Positions 1 through 5,971 of a stretch of DNA of 10,149 bases are shown here, piece by piece. Made by a program: the position numbers and the translations under genes. Origin of the DNA: DASPWW01 sp035461345 (GTDB taxonomy: Bacteria; Actinomycetota; Thermoleophilia; Solirubrobacterales; 70-9); assembly GCA_035461345.1 (NCBI GenBank), contig DATHVJ010000232.1:1-10149 (forward strand), given 5' to 3'. The notes beneath the pieces were generated by a model. That model had not been told where the DNA came from. It saw only the letters and a list, made by a program, of their open reading frames with translations, and ran no database searches. The number at the start of each line of letters is the position of its first letter. Position 1 is the first letter of the stretch.

Positions 1-142
1 TGTGGGGGTCGATGAGCAGCCGCGCGACGCCGACGGCGATCTGCTCGTCGGTCGGCTTGTCGCGCTCCCACCAGTCCCGGAACGCCGCCATCAGCCTGGC
101 GACGTGGTCGGCGTCGCCCTCGCTTGCGACTCGCACTTGCAT
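1..142 (-). CDS. GNAT-family N-acetyltransferase, N-terminal part (runs off the left edge)
   Basis: An open frame begins with ATG at 142 and continues without a stop to the window edge, giving 47 residues. The protein starts MQVRVASEGDADHVARLM and continues to LLIDPH. An opening beta strand, then a D-A-D-H-V-A-R-L-M helix and an amphipathic W-rich helix (FRDWWERDKP) are typical of the first part of a Gcn5-related N-acetyltransferase. Such enzymes move an acetyl group from acetyl-CoA to an amine. The acetyl-CoA-binding motif would lie outside the window, so family membership rests on the N-terminal pattern only and the substrate cannot be told. No clear Shine-Dalgarno precedes the ATG; a TAGCTT box lies 9 nt upstream and may drive a nearly leaderless transcript. 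Confidence 0.75.
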   Translation of the reverse strand, partial: MQVRVASEGDADHVARLMAAFRDWWERDKPTDEQIAVGVARLLIDPH

Positions 143-397
143 CGCCGCTCGAAGCTACCGGTTTCGGTTGGCACCGCAGATGTGCGGTTTGCGGCGGGCG
201 CGCGACAGTTCGCGCGACAACTCGCCTTCCGCGGCGCGTTTCTGGACCGACCCCCGGTGGCCGACCGCTCACGCCGGATCGACGTTGAGTAGCCGCGCAG
301 CAGGGACGCCAAAACGGGGCTGAGACTGGATACTCTCCGGCCGCCAGCTGCCGAGCCGATCTGGATCTCATCAAGTTCGCGCCTGAGCGGCGGTCGG
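143..397. other. Intergenic stretch between the GNAT gene and the membrane-protein gene
   Basis: These 255 bases lie upstream of the minus-strand GNAT gene and downstream of the minus-strand operon that ends at 398. Apart from the candidate GNAT promoter at 152-157, I found no gene, RNA or clear terminator here. Reading frames open through this stretch on either strand have arginine/alanine/proline-rich translations typical of chance frames in GC-rich DNA. Confidence 0.4.
152..157 (-). promoter_or_regulatory. Candidate -10 box of the GNAT gene
   Basis: On the minus strand TAGCTT fits the actinobacterial TAnnnT -10 pattern and ends 9 nt before the ATG at 142. Transcription starting 6-7 nt after it would leave almost no leader, which matches the lack of a ribosome-binding site. 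I see no convincing -35 box at 16-18 nt upstream, so this is tentative. Confidence 0.3.
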
Positions 398-1249
398 CTA
401 CTTGGACGGTGCGGCCACCCCGCCCGTGCTCGGGCCTCCACCGTTTCCGCCGGTGTCGCCCGAGACGGCCAACCCGCCCGTGCTCGAGCCCTGACCCTTA
501 CCGCCGGTGACGTCGCCACCAGAGGCGTCGTGATTGGGCGCCTCTTCGATGAGCTCGTCTCCAGGCAACGATGGGGGGTCGACGGTGCCGCTTCCCTCCC
601 CGCCGCTCGACGCGGGCAAGGACGGATCGTTCGCAGTCCGGGCACCGGTGGTTTCTGGTCCTGGGTCATCGTCGGAGGAGTTGACGCGCCGCTTACGTGC
701 TGAAACTGCTCCCGCGACATCCGCTTCGTCGGAGCGCTCCAGTGCGGGCACAGCGCTGCGAGACACCAGCCCGTCGGAGTACGGGCTGAGCCCGGCCGCC
801 CCGAATGCGAGTAGCGGGAACCACGCAGCCGCAAGGACGCCAGCGACTTGCAGAAGCAATCGCCGCGAAAGCACCCTCGCCCGGGCCGGTGGTGGGGATA
901 AGCGGGCTGAACGGATGCTCGCCAAAAACCCTAATGACTTTGCACCGGCTAAGACGGCGGCGAGCACCGCCACGCTCATTACGATCAGCCCGGACGGTAG
1001 GGCCAGGCCCCCGCCTGGTGACAACTCGGAAAACCCGGCCCCCGCGACAAGTGTGTAGACGAGCCGCAGCGTGATATAGAACGCGGCGATCATCGCCACC
1101 GCGAGGGCGAACTGCCTTCCGACCTGCAGCCAGCTGGCAACGCTCGTCTGACCGCGCGCTGTGCGCCCGACCTCGACAACGGGCGCCGCCAGCGCGGAGA
1201 GGACGCAGAAGAGAGCGCCCAGGCCGATTACCGGAAGTCCGGGCGACAA
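398..1249 (-). CDS. Four-helix membrane protein with long acidic, glycine-rich C-terminal tail, unknown function
   Basis: This 283-residue protein is not one I recognise. It has four likely membrane helices, at about residues 5-25, 47-70, 85-107 and 129-152. A hydrophilic tail of about 130 residues follows, first acidic (SSDDDPGPE, DELIEEAPNHD) and then low-complexity Gly/Ser/Thr with an imperfect repeat at the very end. The TTG start at 1249 is favoured because AAGGGG, inside the last codons of the upstream glycosyltransferase gene, sits about 9 nt before it; no better start precedes the first helix. It starts 3 bp after the glycosyltransferase stop, so the two are almost certainly one operon and perhaps translationally coupled. 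A role as partner or export factor of that enzyme is inference from position. The tail resembles flexible linkers of surface-exposed or wall-spanning proteins. Confidence 0.7.
   Translation of the reverse strand: MSPGLPVIGLGALFCVLSALAAPVVEVGRTARGQTSVASWLQVGRQFALAVAMIAAFYITLRLVYTLVAGAGFSELSPGGGLALPSGLIVMSVAVLAAVLAGAKSLGFLASIRSARLSPPPARARVLSRRLLLQVAGVLAAAWFPLLAFGAAGLSPYSDGLVSRSAVPALERSDEADVAGAVSARKRRVNSSDDDPGPETTGARTANDPSLPASSGGEGSGTVDPPSLPGDELIEEAPNHDASGGDVTGGKGQGSSTGGLAVSGDTGGNGGGPSTGGVAAPSK
413..517 (-). repeat. Imperfect tandem repeat coding the glycine-rich tail
   Basis: Two neighbouring units, 413-460 and 467-517, share long identical runs such as CCCGCCCGTGCTCG and CCGCCGGTG on the plus strand, at a period of about 54 bases (18 codons). 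They encode the related peptides GDVTGGKGQGSSTGGLA and GDTGGNGGGPSTGGVA. The tail seems to have grown by in-frame duplication. Such repeats often vary in number between strains. Confidence 0.65.
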
Positions 1250-1252
1250 GAA

Positions 1253-2314
1253 TCAGTGCCCCTTCTCGTACTCGAGCAGGGGCCGGCGCACGATCAGCTC
1301 GCGCCAGACCGCCCGCATCATGAACACCGCGTTGACGAGCCGCAACACGAAGAAACTCGGGAAGCTGACGAGTGCTAGACCGGCCTCGCGGTGCGCGAAT
1401 GCCTGCCACAGCACCGGCACCAGCACGACGGGTGCATCGATCAGGTAGACGAGCAGGATGAGCGGATCCACAGCGGCCGCAAGTACGGGGATCAGCAGCA
1501 GATAGGCAAGCGAGGCCAGCAACGCATCCCACAGGACGACCGCTACCACCGAGCGCAGGTAGCCGAGCTGCAGGACCGAACGGCGGTGCAGGCGCACGTT
1601 TTGGATGAACCCGTGGGACCAACGCCGTAGCTGCTTGCCGAGGAATTCGAGGTTGTGCGGCTCGACCGGGTACCCGACCGCTTCCGGCAGGAAGCGGACC
1701 TTGCGACCGGCGGCGTAGAGCGACCAGGTGAGGTCCATGTCCTCGGCCAACGTGCGGCTCGACCAGCCACCGATCGCGCGGAGGTCGGCGGTCCGGTAGA
1801 TCGAGAAGCAGCCCGAGGAGATCATCGGCTTGCCGTATTGGTCCTGAATTCGTTTGAAGAGGCTGAAGGCGAGCATGTACTCGACGTAGCGCCCGCGCTC
1901 CCACACGGTCGCGACCCGGCGCGGAAGGACCAACCCGCAGGCAGCAGCAACCTCCGGATCATCGAAGGCGGCGAGCAGGAGCTCGATCGCATCCCGCGCG
2001 AGCGTGGTATCCGCGTCGACGGCCATCACCAGGTCCGTCGTCACCTGGTCGAGCGCAAAGGTCTGGGCGCCGGCCTTCGATCCGGTGTTGGCCGGCGTGC
2101 GCAGCACCGTTACGCCAAACGCCCCAGCGATCTCGGCGGTTCGGTCGGTCGAGCTGTCGTCGACGACCACGATCTCGGCAGGCCGGAGTATCTGCTCCCG
2201 GAGCGATCGCAGGGTGTCCGCCAGCGTCTCGGCCTCGTTGTAGGCCGGGACGATGACAGTCAGTCGATCCGTGAACACCGTTCCCAAGTCCTCTCGCAGC
2301 GTATTCGGGCCCAC
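1253..2314 (-). CDS. Membrane-bound family 2 glycosyltransferase (processive polysaccharide-synthase type)
   Basis: This protein of about 353 residues joins a cytoplasmic GT-A domain to C-terminal membrane helices. From the GTG at 2314, the N-terminal strand LTVIVPAYNEAE (residues 18-29) is followed by the nucleotide-binding VVVDDSSTDRT, the metal-binding DAD near 100-102, the catalytic-base region GGWSSRTLAEDMD (ED near 191-192) and the QLRRW motif near 228-232. DxD, ED and Q/RxxRW together are the signature of processive beta-glycosyltransferases such as poly-N-acetylglucosamine, cellulose and hyaluronan synthases. Three hydrophobic stretches follow, at about 255-280, 282-307 and 315-338. 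It probably builds or extends a surface polysaccharide from a UDP-sugar; the sugar cannot be told. Other starts are GTG at 2377, whose extra residues look non-coding, and GTG at 2278. The chosen start has GGGAGG 6 nt upstream. The membrane protein at 398-1249 follows after 3 bp. Confidence 0.9.
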   Translation of the reverse strand: MGPNTLREDLGTVFTDRLTVIVPAYNEAETLADTLRSLREQILRPAEIVVVDDSSTDRTAEIAGAFGVTVLRTPANTGSKAGAQTFALDQVTTDLVMAVDADTTLARDAIELLLAAFDDPEVAAACGLVLPRRVATVWERGRYVEYMLAFSLFKRIQDQYGKPMISSGCFSIYRTADLRAIGGWSSRTLAEDMDLTWSLYAAGRKVRFLPEAVGYPVEPHNLEFLGKQLRRWSHGFIQNVRLHRRSVLQLGYLRSVVAVVLWDALLASLAYLLLIPVLAAAVDPLILLVYLIDAPVVLVPVLWQAFAHREAGLALVSFPSFFVLRLVNAVFMMRAVWRELIVRRPLLEYEKGH

Positions 2315-2320
2315 GCCCCA

Positions 2321-2326
2321 CCTCCC
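2321..2326 (-). promoter_or_regulatory. Ribosome-binding site that sets the glycosyltransferase start
   Basis: GGGAGG on the minus strand lies 6 nt before the GTG at 2314-2312. It is the strongest Shine-Dalgarno match near any of the three candidate GTG starts and is the reason for choosing this one. Confidence 0.55.
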
Positions 2327-2347
2327 TACACACCGAGTAGAGCGCGA

Positions 2348-2361
2348 ATGAGAAATCTCAT
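2348..2361. promoter_or_regulatory. AT-rich palindrome, candidate operator upstream of the glycosyltransferase operon
   Basis: ATGAGA-AA-TCTCAT is a perfect 6-bp inverted repeat around a 2-bp centre. It overlaps a second palindrome, CTCATGAG (2357-2364). It is unusually AT-rich for this DNA and lies 33 bp upstream of the glycosyltransferase start, between the divergent glycosyltransferase and bioA genes. A dimeric regulator could bind here, but no regulator is encoded nearby. Distance favours the glycosyltransferase (33 bp) over bioA (187 bp). Confidence 0.35.
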
Positions 2362-2548
2362 GAGTCCCGGAACCCACGGACGCGGATCAGCCGCCGGTGG
2401 AGCTGGCCAATCACCGTCGCCGCGATCCACTCAGAGTCCGGTCCACTCCCTCTGAGCGCAAGGGAGGTACGCACGGATCGGCGATCCCGTGCGCGGCCAG
2501 CGAAACTACCGGTTCCAGCCGGGCGGGTGTCTATCGTCGCCGCACGCG

Positions 2549-3886
2549 ATGCCCACCATCGGCGAGCTCGACCACCGCCACCTGTGGCATCCGTTCACGC
2601 AGATGCGGGACTGGTGCCGCGAGGAGCCGACCGTCATCGACCGCGCCGAGGGCACGGACCTGATCGACGCCGAGGGGCGCCGCTACATCGACGGCGTCTC
2701 GTCGCTGTGGTGCAGCGTCCACGGCCACCGCCACCCGCTGATCGACCGCGCCGTCCACGCCCAGCTCGACCGCGTCGCGCACTCGACGCTGCTGGGGCTC
2801 ACCCACGAGCCGGCGGCCGAGCTTGCCGGCCGGCTGGTCGGGATTGCGCCGCCGGGTCTGACTCGGGTCTTCTACTCCGACTCGGGCTCGACCGCGACCG
2901 AGGTGGCGCTGAAGATGGCGTTTCAGTACTGGCAGCAGCGCGGCGGTCAGCACGTGCGCCGCACGTCGTTCGTCTCCCTGCGCGACGCATACCACGGCGA
3001 CACCCTGGGCGCCGTGTCGGTGGGCGGGATCGACCTCTTCCACGGCGCCTACGGCCCGCTGCTGTTCGACGCGCACCAGGTCGACGCCGGCGACGCGGGC
3101 CAGCTCGAGCGGGTCCTCGACCTCCACGGCGAGCAGGTGGCGGCGGTGATCGTCGAGCCCCTCGTCCAGGGGGCCGCCGGGATCCGCGTGCAGCCGCCGG
3201 GGTACCTGCGCCGCGTGCGGGAGCTGTGCGATCGCCACGACGTGCTGTTGATCTGCGACGAGGTCGCGACCGGGTTCGGGCGGACCGGGACGATGTTCGC
3301 ATGCGAGCAGGAGCGGGTTGCCCCCGACTTCCTCTGCCTCGGGAAGGGGCTAACCGGCGGCTACCTGCCGCTCGCCGCGACGCTCACGACCGAGAGGGTT
3401 CACGACGGCTTCCTGGGGGAGCACGAGGACTACCGCACCTTCTTCCACGGGCACACTTTCACCGGCAATCCCCTGGCGTGCGCGGCGGCGATCGCCAGCC
3501 TCGACGCGTTCGAGCACGAGCACACGCTCGCGCGCCTGCAGCCGAAGATCCGCCTGTTGCGCGACCTGCTGGAGCCGGTGGCCGCGATGCCGGAGGTGGC
3601 CGACGTCCGCGGCCGCGGGCTGATGGTCGGCATCGACCTCGGCGACCACGAGCCGGCGCTGCGTCTCGGCCAGCGGGTGGTGGCGCAGGCTCGCGGCCGC
3701 GGCGCGATCGTCCGCCCGCTGGGGGACGTGGTCGTGCTGATGCCGCCGCTCGCGATCTCGCAATCGGACCTGCGGCGGCTCGTGGAGATCACGGCCGCGG
3801 CGATCCGGGCCGCGGTGGCGTCGGCGTATCGCGGCACAGCGGCGGTGACAGCGCGCGAAGCGCCCCCGGTCGAGCTCGCAGCCTGA
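2549..3886 (+). CDS. bioA: Adenosylmethionine--8-amino-7-oxononanoate aminotransferase (biotin synthesis)
   Basis: BioA moves the amino group of S-adenosylmethionine to 8-amino-7-oxononanoate to give 7,8-diaminononanoate, using PLP in the cytoplasm. The 445-residue protein has the BioA N-terminal signature HLWHPFTQM (11-19) and substrate-pocket residues in DGVSSLW (48-54). It also has the phosphate-binding DSGSTATEVALK (from 111), AYHGDT, DEVATGFGRTG with the PLP-nitrogen aspartate D237, the Schiff-base lysine K266 in CLGKGLTGG, and FHGHTFTGNP. Length is slightly above the usual 420-430 because of a C-terminal tail ending VTAREAPPVELAA. The ATG at 2549 is chosen because the motif begins just after it; an upstream in-frame ATG at 2489 adds residues without family likeness. 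No clear Shine-Dalgarno is seen; TATCGT ends 11 nt upstream. The other bio genes are not in the window, so it may stand alone. Confidence 0.93.
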   Translation: MPTIGELDHRHLWHPFTQMRDWCREEPTVIDRAEGTDLIDAEGRRYIDGVSSLWCSVHGHRHPLIDRAVHAQLDRVAHSTLLGLTHEPAAELAGRLVGIAPPGLTRVFYSDSGSTATEVALKMAFQYWQQRGGQHVRRTSFVSLRDAYHGDTLGAVSVGGIDLFHGAYGPLLFDAHQVDAGDAGQLERVLDLHGEQVAAVIVEPLVQGAAGIRVQPPGYLRRVRELCDRHDVLLICDEVATGFGRTGTMFACEQERVAPDFLCLGKGLTGGYLPLAATLTTERVHDGFLGEHEDYRTFFHGHTFTGNPLACAAAIASLDAFEHEHTLARLQPKIRLLRDLLEPVAAMPEVADVRGRGLMVGIDLGDHEPALRLGQRVVAQARGRGAIVRPLGDVVVLMPPLAISQSDLRRLVEITAAAIRAAVASAYRGTAAVTAREAPPVELAA

Positions 3887-3956
3887 GCGGCGGGCGCGGC
3901 CGTGACGGCGCGCGAAGCGCCGCTGGTCGAGCTCGCGGCCTGAGCGGCGCGCGGCC
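3845..3956 (+). repeat. Tandem duplication of the bioA 3' end, stop codon included
   Basis: 3845-3901 and 3902-3956 are head-to-tail copies at a period of 57 bases. Over the first 48 aligned bases 44 are identical; the second copy is 2 bases shorter near its end. The copy holds the last 13 codons of bioA, its TGA (3884-3886) and the following GC-rich bases. The second copy is in the bioA frame, reads VTAREAPLVELAA and ends in its own TGA at 3941-3943. It is a local duplication with no sign of a mobile element. Confidence 0.8.
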
Positions 3957-4000
3957 GTCGGTTTGGCTGGTCAGGAGAGCGGTCGCCCTCGCCCCTCTCG

Positions 4001-4046
4001 CGAGTGGTCGGTTAGGTAGTGCCTGGCGTACCTAACTGTCCACTCG
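4001..4046. terminator. Long hairpin between convergent bioA and rubredoxin genes, probable bidirectional terminator
   Basis: The outer stem CGAGTGG (4001-4007) pairs with CCACTCG (4040-4046). Inside it, after one mismatch, a C-G pair and a G-U pair, GTTAGGTA (4011-4018) pairs with TACCTAAC (4029-4036) around a 10-nt loop. The stem totals about 17 pairs. It lies between two convergent genes, where a two-way terminator is expected. There is no T-run on either side, as is common for actinobacterial terminators, so function is inferred from position and fold. Confidence 0.6.
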
Positions 4047-4108
4047 GCGTGGCGGCTCGAGGCCATGGGCGCGAGCTCGCCGAAGTGCGAGCGGCCGAGT
4101 AGCGGCGA

Positions 4109-4294
4109 CTACTCCTCGTACGGCTCGAAATCGGCCTTCCGCGCCCCGCACACGGGGCAGAACCACGTGTCCGGGATGTCGCTGAACGCGGTTCCCGGCG
4201 GGATGCCGCCGTCGGGGTCCCCCTCGTCGGGATCGTAGATGAACCCGCACGAGGTGCAGACCCAGAGCTGCTTGGTCTCGGTCTCGGTGGTCAC
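4109..4294 (-). CDS. Rubredoxin
   Basis: This 61-residue protein is a one-iron electron carrier of the cytoplasm. It has the two CxxC pairs that bind a single iron, C13-T-S-C16-G and C46-P-V-C49-G-A. Between them are the conserved aromatic and turn residues YDPDEGDPDGGIPPGT and the DIPDTWFCPVCG block, all typical of classical rubredoxins. The acidic ends are also usual. The GTG start at 4294 gives a normal short leader (TTETETKQLW) before the first strand. Rubredoxins pass electrons to alkane hydroxylases, oxygen or superoxide-detoxifying enzymes and other partners; no such partner is adjacent, so its acceptor is unknown. It is divergent from the Nudix gene (62 bp apart) and convergent with bioA. 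Confidence 0.95.
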   Translation of the reverse strand: MTTETETKQLWVCTSCGFIYDPDEGDPDGGIPPGTAFSDIPDTWFCPVCGARKADFEPYEE

Positions 4295-4322
4295 GGCCGC
4301 GCAGATTAGCTCAGTGACCCCG

Positions 4323-4343
4323 CCGCCGCGGCCATCGCGGCGG
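4323..4343. promoter_or_regulatory. GC-rich hairpin in the rubredoxin/Nudix divergent region
   Basis: CCGCCGCG (4323-4330) and CGCGGCGG (4336-4343) form a perfect 8-bp inverted repeat around GCCAT. It lies just upstream of the candidate Nudix -10 box, where the spacer and -35 region would be. It could be a regulator site or only a chance GC palindrome. Confidence 0.3.
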
Positions 4344-4344
4344 G

Positions 4345-4350
4345 TAGATT
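4345..4350 (+). promoter_or_regulatory. Candidate -10 box of the Nudix gene
   Basis: TAGATT fits TAnnnT and ends 6 nt before the GTG at 4357. A transcript starting there would begin at or next to the start codon, that is, a leaderless mRNA. There is no Shine-Dalgarno, which agrees. No good -35 is visible because the hairpin occupies that stretch. Confidence 0.4.
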
Positions 4351-4356
4351 GGTCGC

Positions 4357-4989
4357 GTGACGGAGCCGGCGACGCCGCGAGCCGCGGCGACGATCATCCT
4401 CCTGCGCCGGGGCGGCATGCATGCCGAGCAGGGCGTCGAGGTGCTGCTGGTACGGCGCAACCCGGATGCCCGGTTCATGCCCGGCGTGTGGGTGTTCCCG
4501 GGCGGCGCCGTCGACGACAGCGAGCGCTCGCCCGGTTCCGGCGGCGAGCGATCGCCGGAGGACGAGGAGCGGGCGCACCGCGCGTGCGCGATCCGCGAGC
4601 TCGAGGAGGAGGCCGGGATCGCCCTTCCCGAGAACGCCGACCTGCGCCCGTGGTCGCGGTGGATCACGCCGGAGGTCGTGCCCGTGCGCTTCGACACCCG
4701 CTTCTATGTCGCGCTCGCCCCGCCCCACTCCCCCCCGCGGCCCGACGACGCCGAGACCGTCGACGCGCGCTGGTTCGCGCCCCGCGTGGCGCTCGACATG
4801 CACGCGGCGGGCGAGCTGGAGCTCGTGTTCCCGACGATCAAGCACCTCGAGTCCCTGCTTCCGTACCGCAGCTCGCAGGAGGTCCTCGAGGCGGTCGGAG
4901 AGCGCGTCGAGCCCGTGCTGCCGAAGGTCGTGGGCGAGGGCGAGTCGCAGCGGATCGTGCTGCCCGGTGATCCGGGATACGAGGACTAG
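4357..4989 (+). CDS. Nudix hydrolase with extended Nudix box (NUDT7/NUDT19-like)
   Basis: This 210-residue enzyme should cleave a nucleoside diphosphate linked to another group, using Mg or Mn. The core of the Nudix box, REUxEExGU, is present as RELEEEAGI (80-88), with the metal-binding glutamates intact. The earlier part of the box follows FMPGVWVFPGGAVD (40-53). About 30 residues, rather than the usual 14, separate GG from RE, and the insert is rich in Ser, Gly and acidic residues. A long stretch between GGxVD and RExxEE is also seen in the NUDT7/NUDT19 acyl-CoA diphosphatase type, but I cannot see the full CoA signature, so the substrate is open. FDTRFYVA (about 110-117) and the WFAP strand are other family-like blocks. 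The next gene starts 22 bp after the stop and could be co-transcribed or have its own promoter. Confidence 0.88.
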   Translation: MTEPATPRAAATIILLRRGGMHAEQGVEVLLVRRNPDARFMPGVWVFPGGAVDDSERSPGSGGERSPEDEERAHRACAIRELEEEAGIALPENADLRPWSRWITPEVVPVRFDTRFYVALAPPHSPPRPDDAETVDARWFAPRVALDMHAAGELELVFPTIKHLESLLPYRSSQEVLEAVGERVEPVLPKVVGEGESQRIVLPGDPGYED

Positions 4990-4996
4990 TCGGGTC

Positions 4997-5002
4997 TAGG
5001 AT
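4997..5002 (+). promoter_or_regulatory. Candidate -10 box of the split-barrel oxidase-like gene
   Basis: TAGGAT fits TAnnnT, lies between the Nudix stop and the GTG at 5012, and ends 9 nt before that start. No Shine-Dalgarno is seen. The same TAGGATTC string occurs at the likely SCP2 promoter on the other strand. A separate promoter here would make the gene partly independent of the Nudix gene. Confidence 0.35.
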
Positions 5003-5011
5003 TCGGCGGCC

Positions 5012-5971
5012 GTGACCAGCAGCCTGCCGCAAGAGGTACGCGACGCGTTTGAGCGCTTCGTGACCTGCGAGTACACGACGGTCGACGCGCGCCAGCAGCC
5101 GATCACGTGGCCGGTGACCCCGTACTACCGCTCGGGCGAGCCGACGATCGACGTCACGACCGGTCTCGGGTACCCGAAGAAGGCCGAGGACGCACGGCGC
5201 AACCCCAAGGTCTCGCTGCTGTTCTCGGATCCGACCGGATCCGACATCGACTCCGGTCTCCGGGTGCTCGTGCACGGCATCGCGGAGGTCGACGACCGCG
5301 ACCTGGTCGCCAACCGCGAGCGCTACTGGCGCCAGTCGTGGGAGAAGCTCCCCGGCACCCGCGACATGCACCCGCCGCGCGCGATTCGCGGGCTGTTCAA
5401 CTGGTACTACACGCGGCTGTACGTCAAGGTGAGGCCCGAGCGGGTGTTTGTGTGGCCCGATGGCGACCACGGCAAGGAGCCCACGGTGCTCGGCTCTCAC
5501 ATCGAGGAGGTCCGCTCGGGCCACGCCGAAGAGCCGGCGCAGCAGCACCCGGCCTCAGGCGGCGGGGCCCCGGCGTGGGACGCCCGGATCGACGAGCTGG
5601 GAGCGCGCCATCCGACCGCGGTGCTGGCCTGGGTGGCCCCCGACGGCTTCCCCCTGGCGGTCCGTACCGGGGTCAGGCCGCAGCCGGAGCGGCACCGGGT
5701 GCTGATCGACGCGGAGCCCGCGGGGTTGCCGCTGCTCGAGGGCCATGCCTGCCTCACCGCCCACGCGCACGACCCCGGGTTCAGCTGGCAGCGCAACTTC
5801 CAGGTCCGGGGCGACCTGCTCCGCGCGGACGACGGCTGGGCCTTGGTCCCGCGCCGGATGGTCGGCGGATTCGAGTTGCCGGACGAGAGTGTCGCGGCCC
5901 GCTACCGGCGTAACTTCCGCAAGACGATTCGCTTCTGGCGCAACGCGCGGGCCTACAGCGCGCGCCGGTAG
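5012..5971 (+). CDS. Pyridoxamine 5'-phosphate oxidase-like (FMN/F420 split-barrel) protein, probably two-domain
   Basis: This protein has 319 residues, about twice the length of a single split barrel. Residues 9-155 look like a pyridoxamine-phosphate-oxidase fold: YTTVDARQQPITWPVTPYY, then IDVTTGLGYPKKAEDARRNPKV (a typical K-x-x-D/N-x-x-x-N-P-x-V block) and VLVHGIAEVDD. Such proteins bind FMN, F420 or heme and carry out redox steps; sequence alone does not tell which. Residues about 193-290 repeat the pattern loosely (AVLAWVAPDGFPLAVRTGV, CLTAHAH, FQVRGDLL), suggesting a diverged second barrel. A Pro/Gly/Glu-rich linker joins them, and the C-terminus is basic (RRNFRKTIRFWRNAR). The start is GTG at 5012, without a good ribosome-binding site. 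Its last 19 bp overlap the end of the convergent alcohol dehydrogenase gene. Confidence 0.75.
   Translation: MTSSLPQEVRDAFERFVTCEYTTVDARQQPITWPVTPYYRSGEPTIDVTTGLGYPKKAEDARRNPKVSLLFSDPTGSDIDSGLRVLVHGIAEVDDRDLVANRERYWRQSWEKLPGTRDMHPPRAIRGLFNWYYTRLYVKVRPERVFVWPDGDHGKEPTVLGSHIEEVRSGHAEEPAQQHPASGGGAPAWDARIDELGARHPTAVLAWVAPDGFPLAVRTGVRPQPERHRVLIDAEPAGLPLLEGHACLTAHAHDPGFSWQRNFQVRGDLLRADDGWALVPRRMVGGFELPDESVAARYRRNFRKTIRFWRNARAYSARR

Noticed and set aside
534..1058. A 174-codon plus-strand frame opposite the membrane-protein gene
   Set aside because: The opposite strand gives four well-formed membrane helices and a ribosome-binding site. The plus frame is low-complexity Ser/Pro/Ala with no motif.
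2279..2377. Alternative GTG starts of the glycosyltransferase at 2377 and 2278
   Set aside because: The residues added from 2377 look non-coding and lack a ribosome-binding site. The start at 2278 is possible, but GGGAGG 6 nt before the GTG at 2314 is the better match.
2527..4035. A 502-codon open frame over bioA
   Set aside because: It is the +1-shifted shadow of bioA, rich in Arg, Ala, Pro and Gly with no family likeness. High GC keeps the frame open.
4300..4318. GCAGATTAGCTCAGTGACC resembles the D-arm of a tRNA
   Set aside because: No acceptor stem, anticodon arm or T-arm (GGTTCGA-type) follows at the right distance, and the stretch runs into the Nudix promoter region. Treated as chance.
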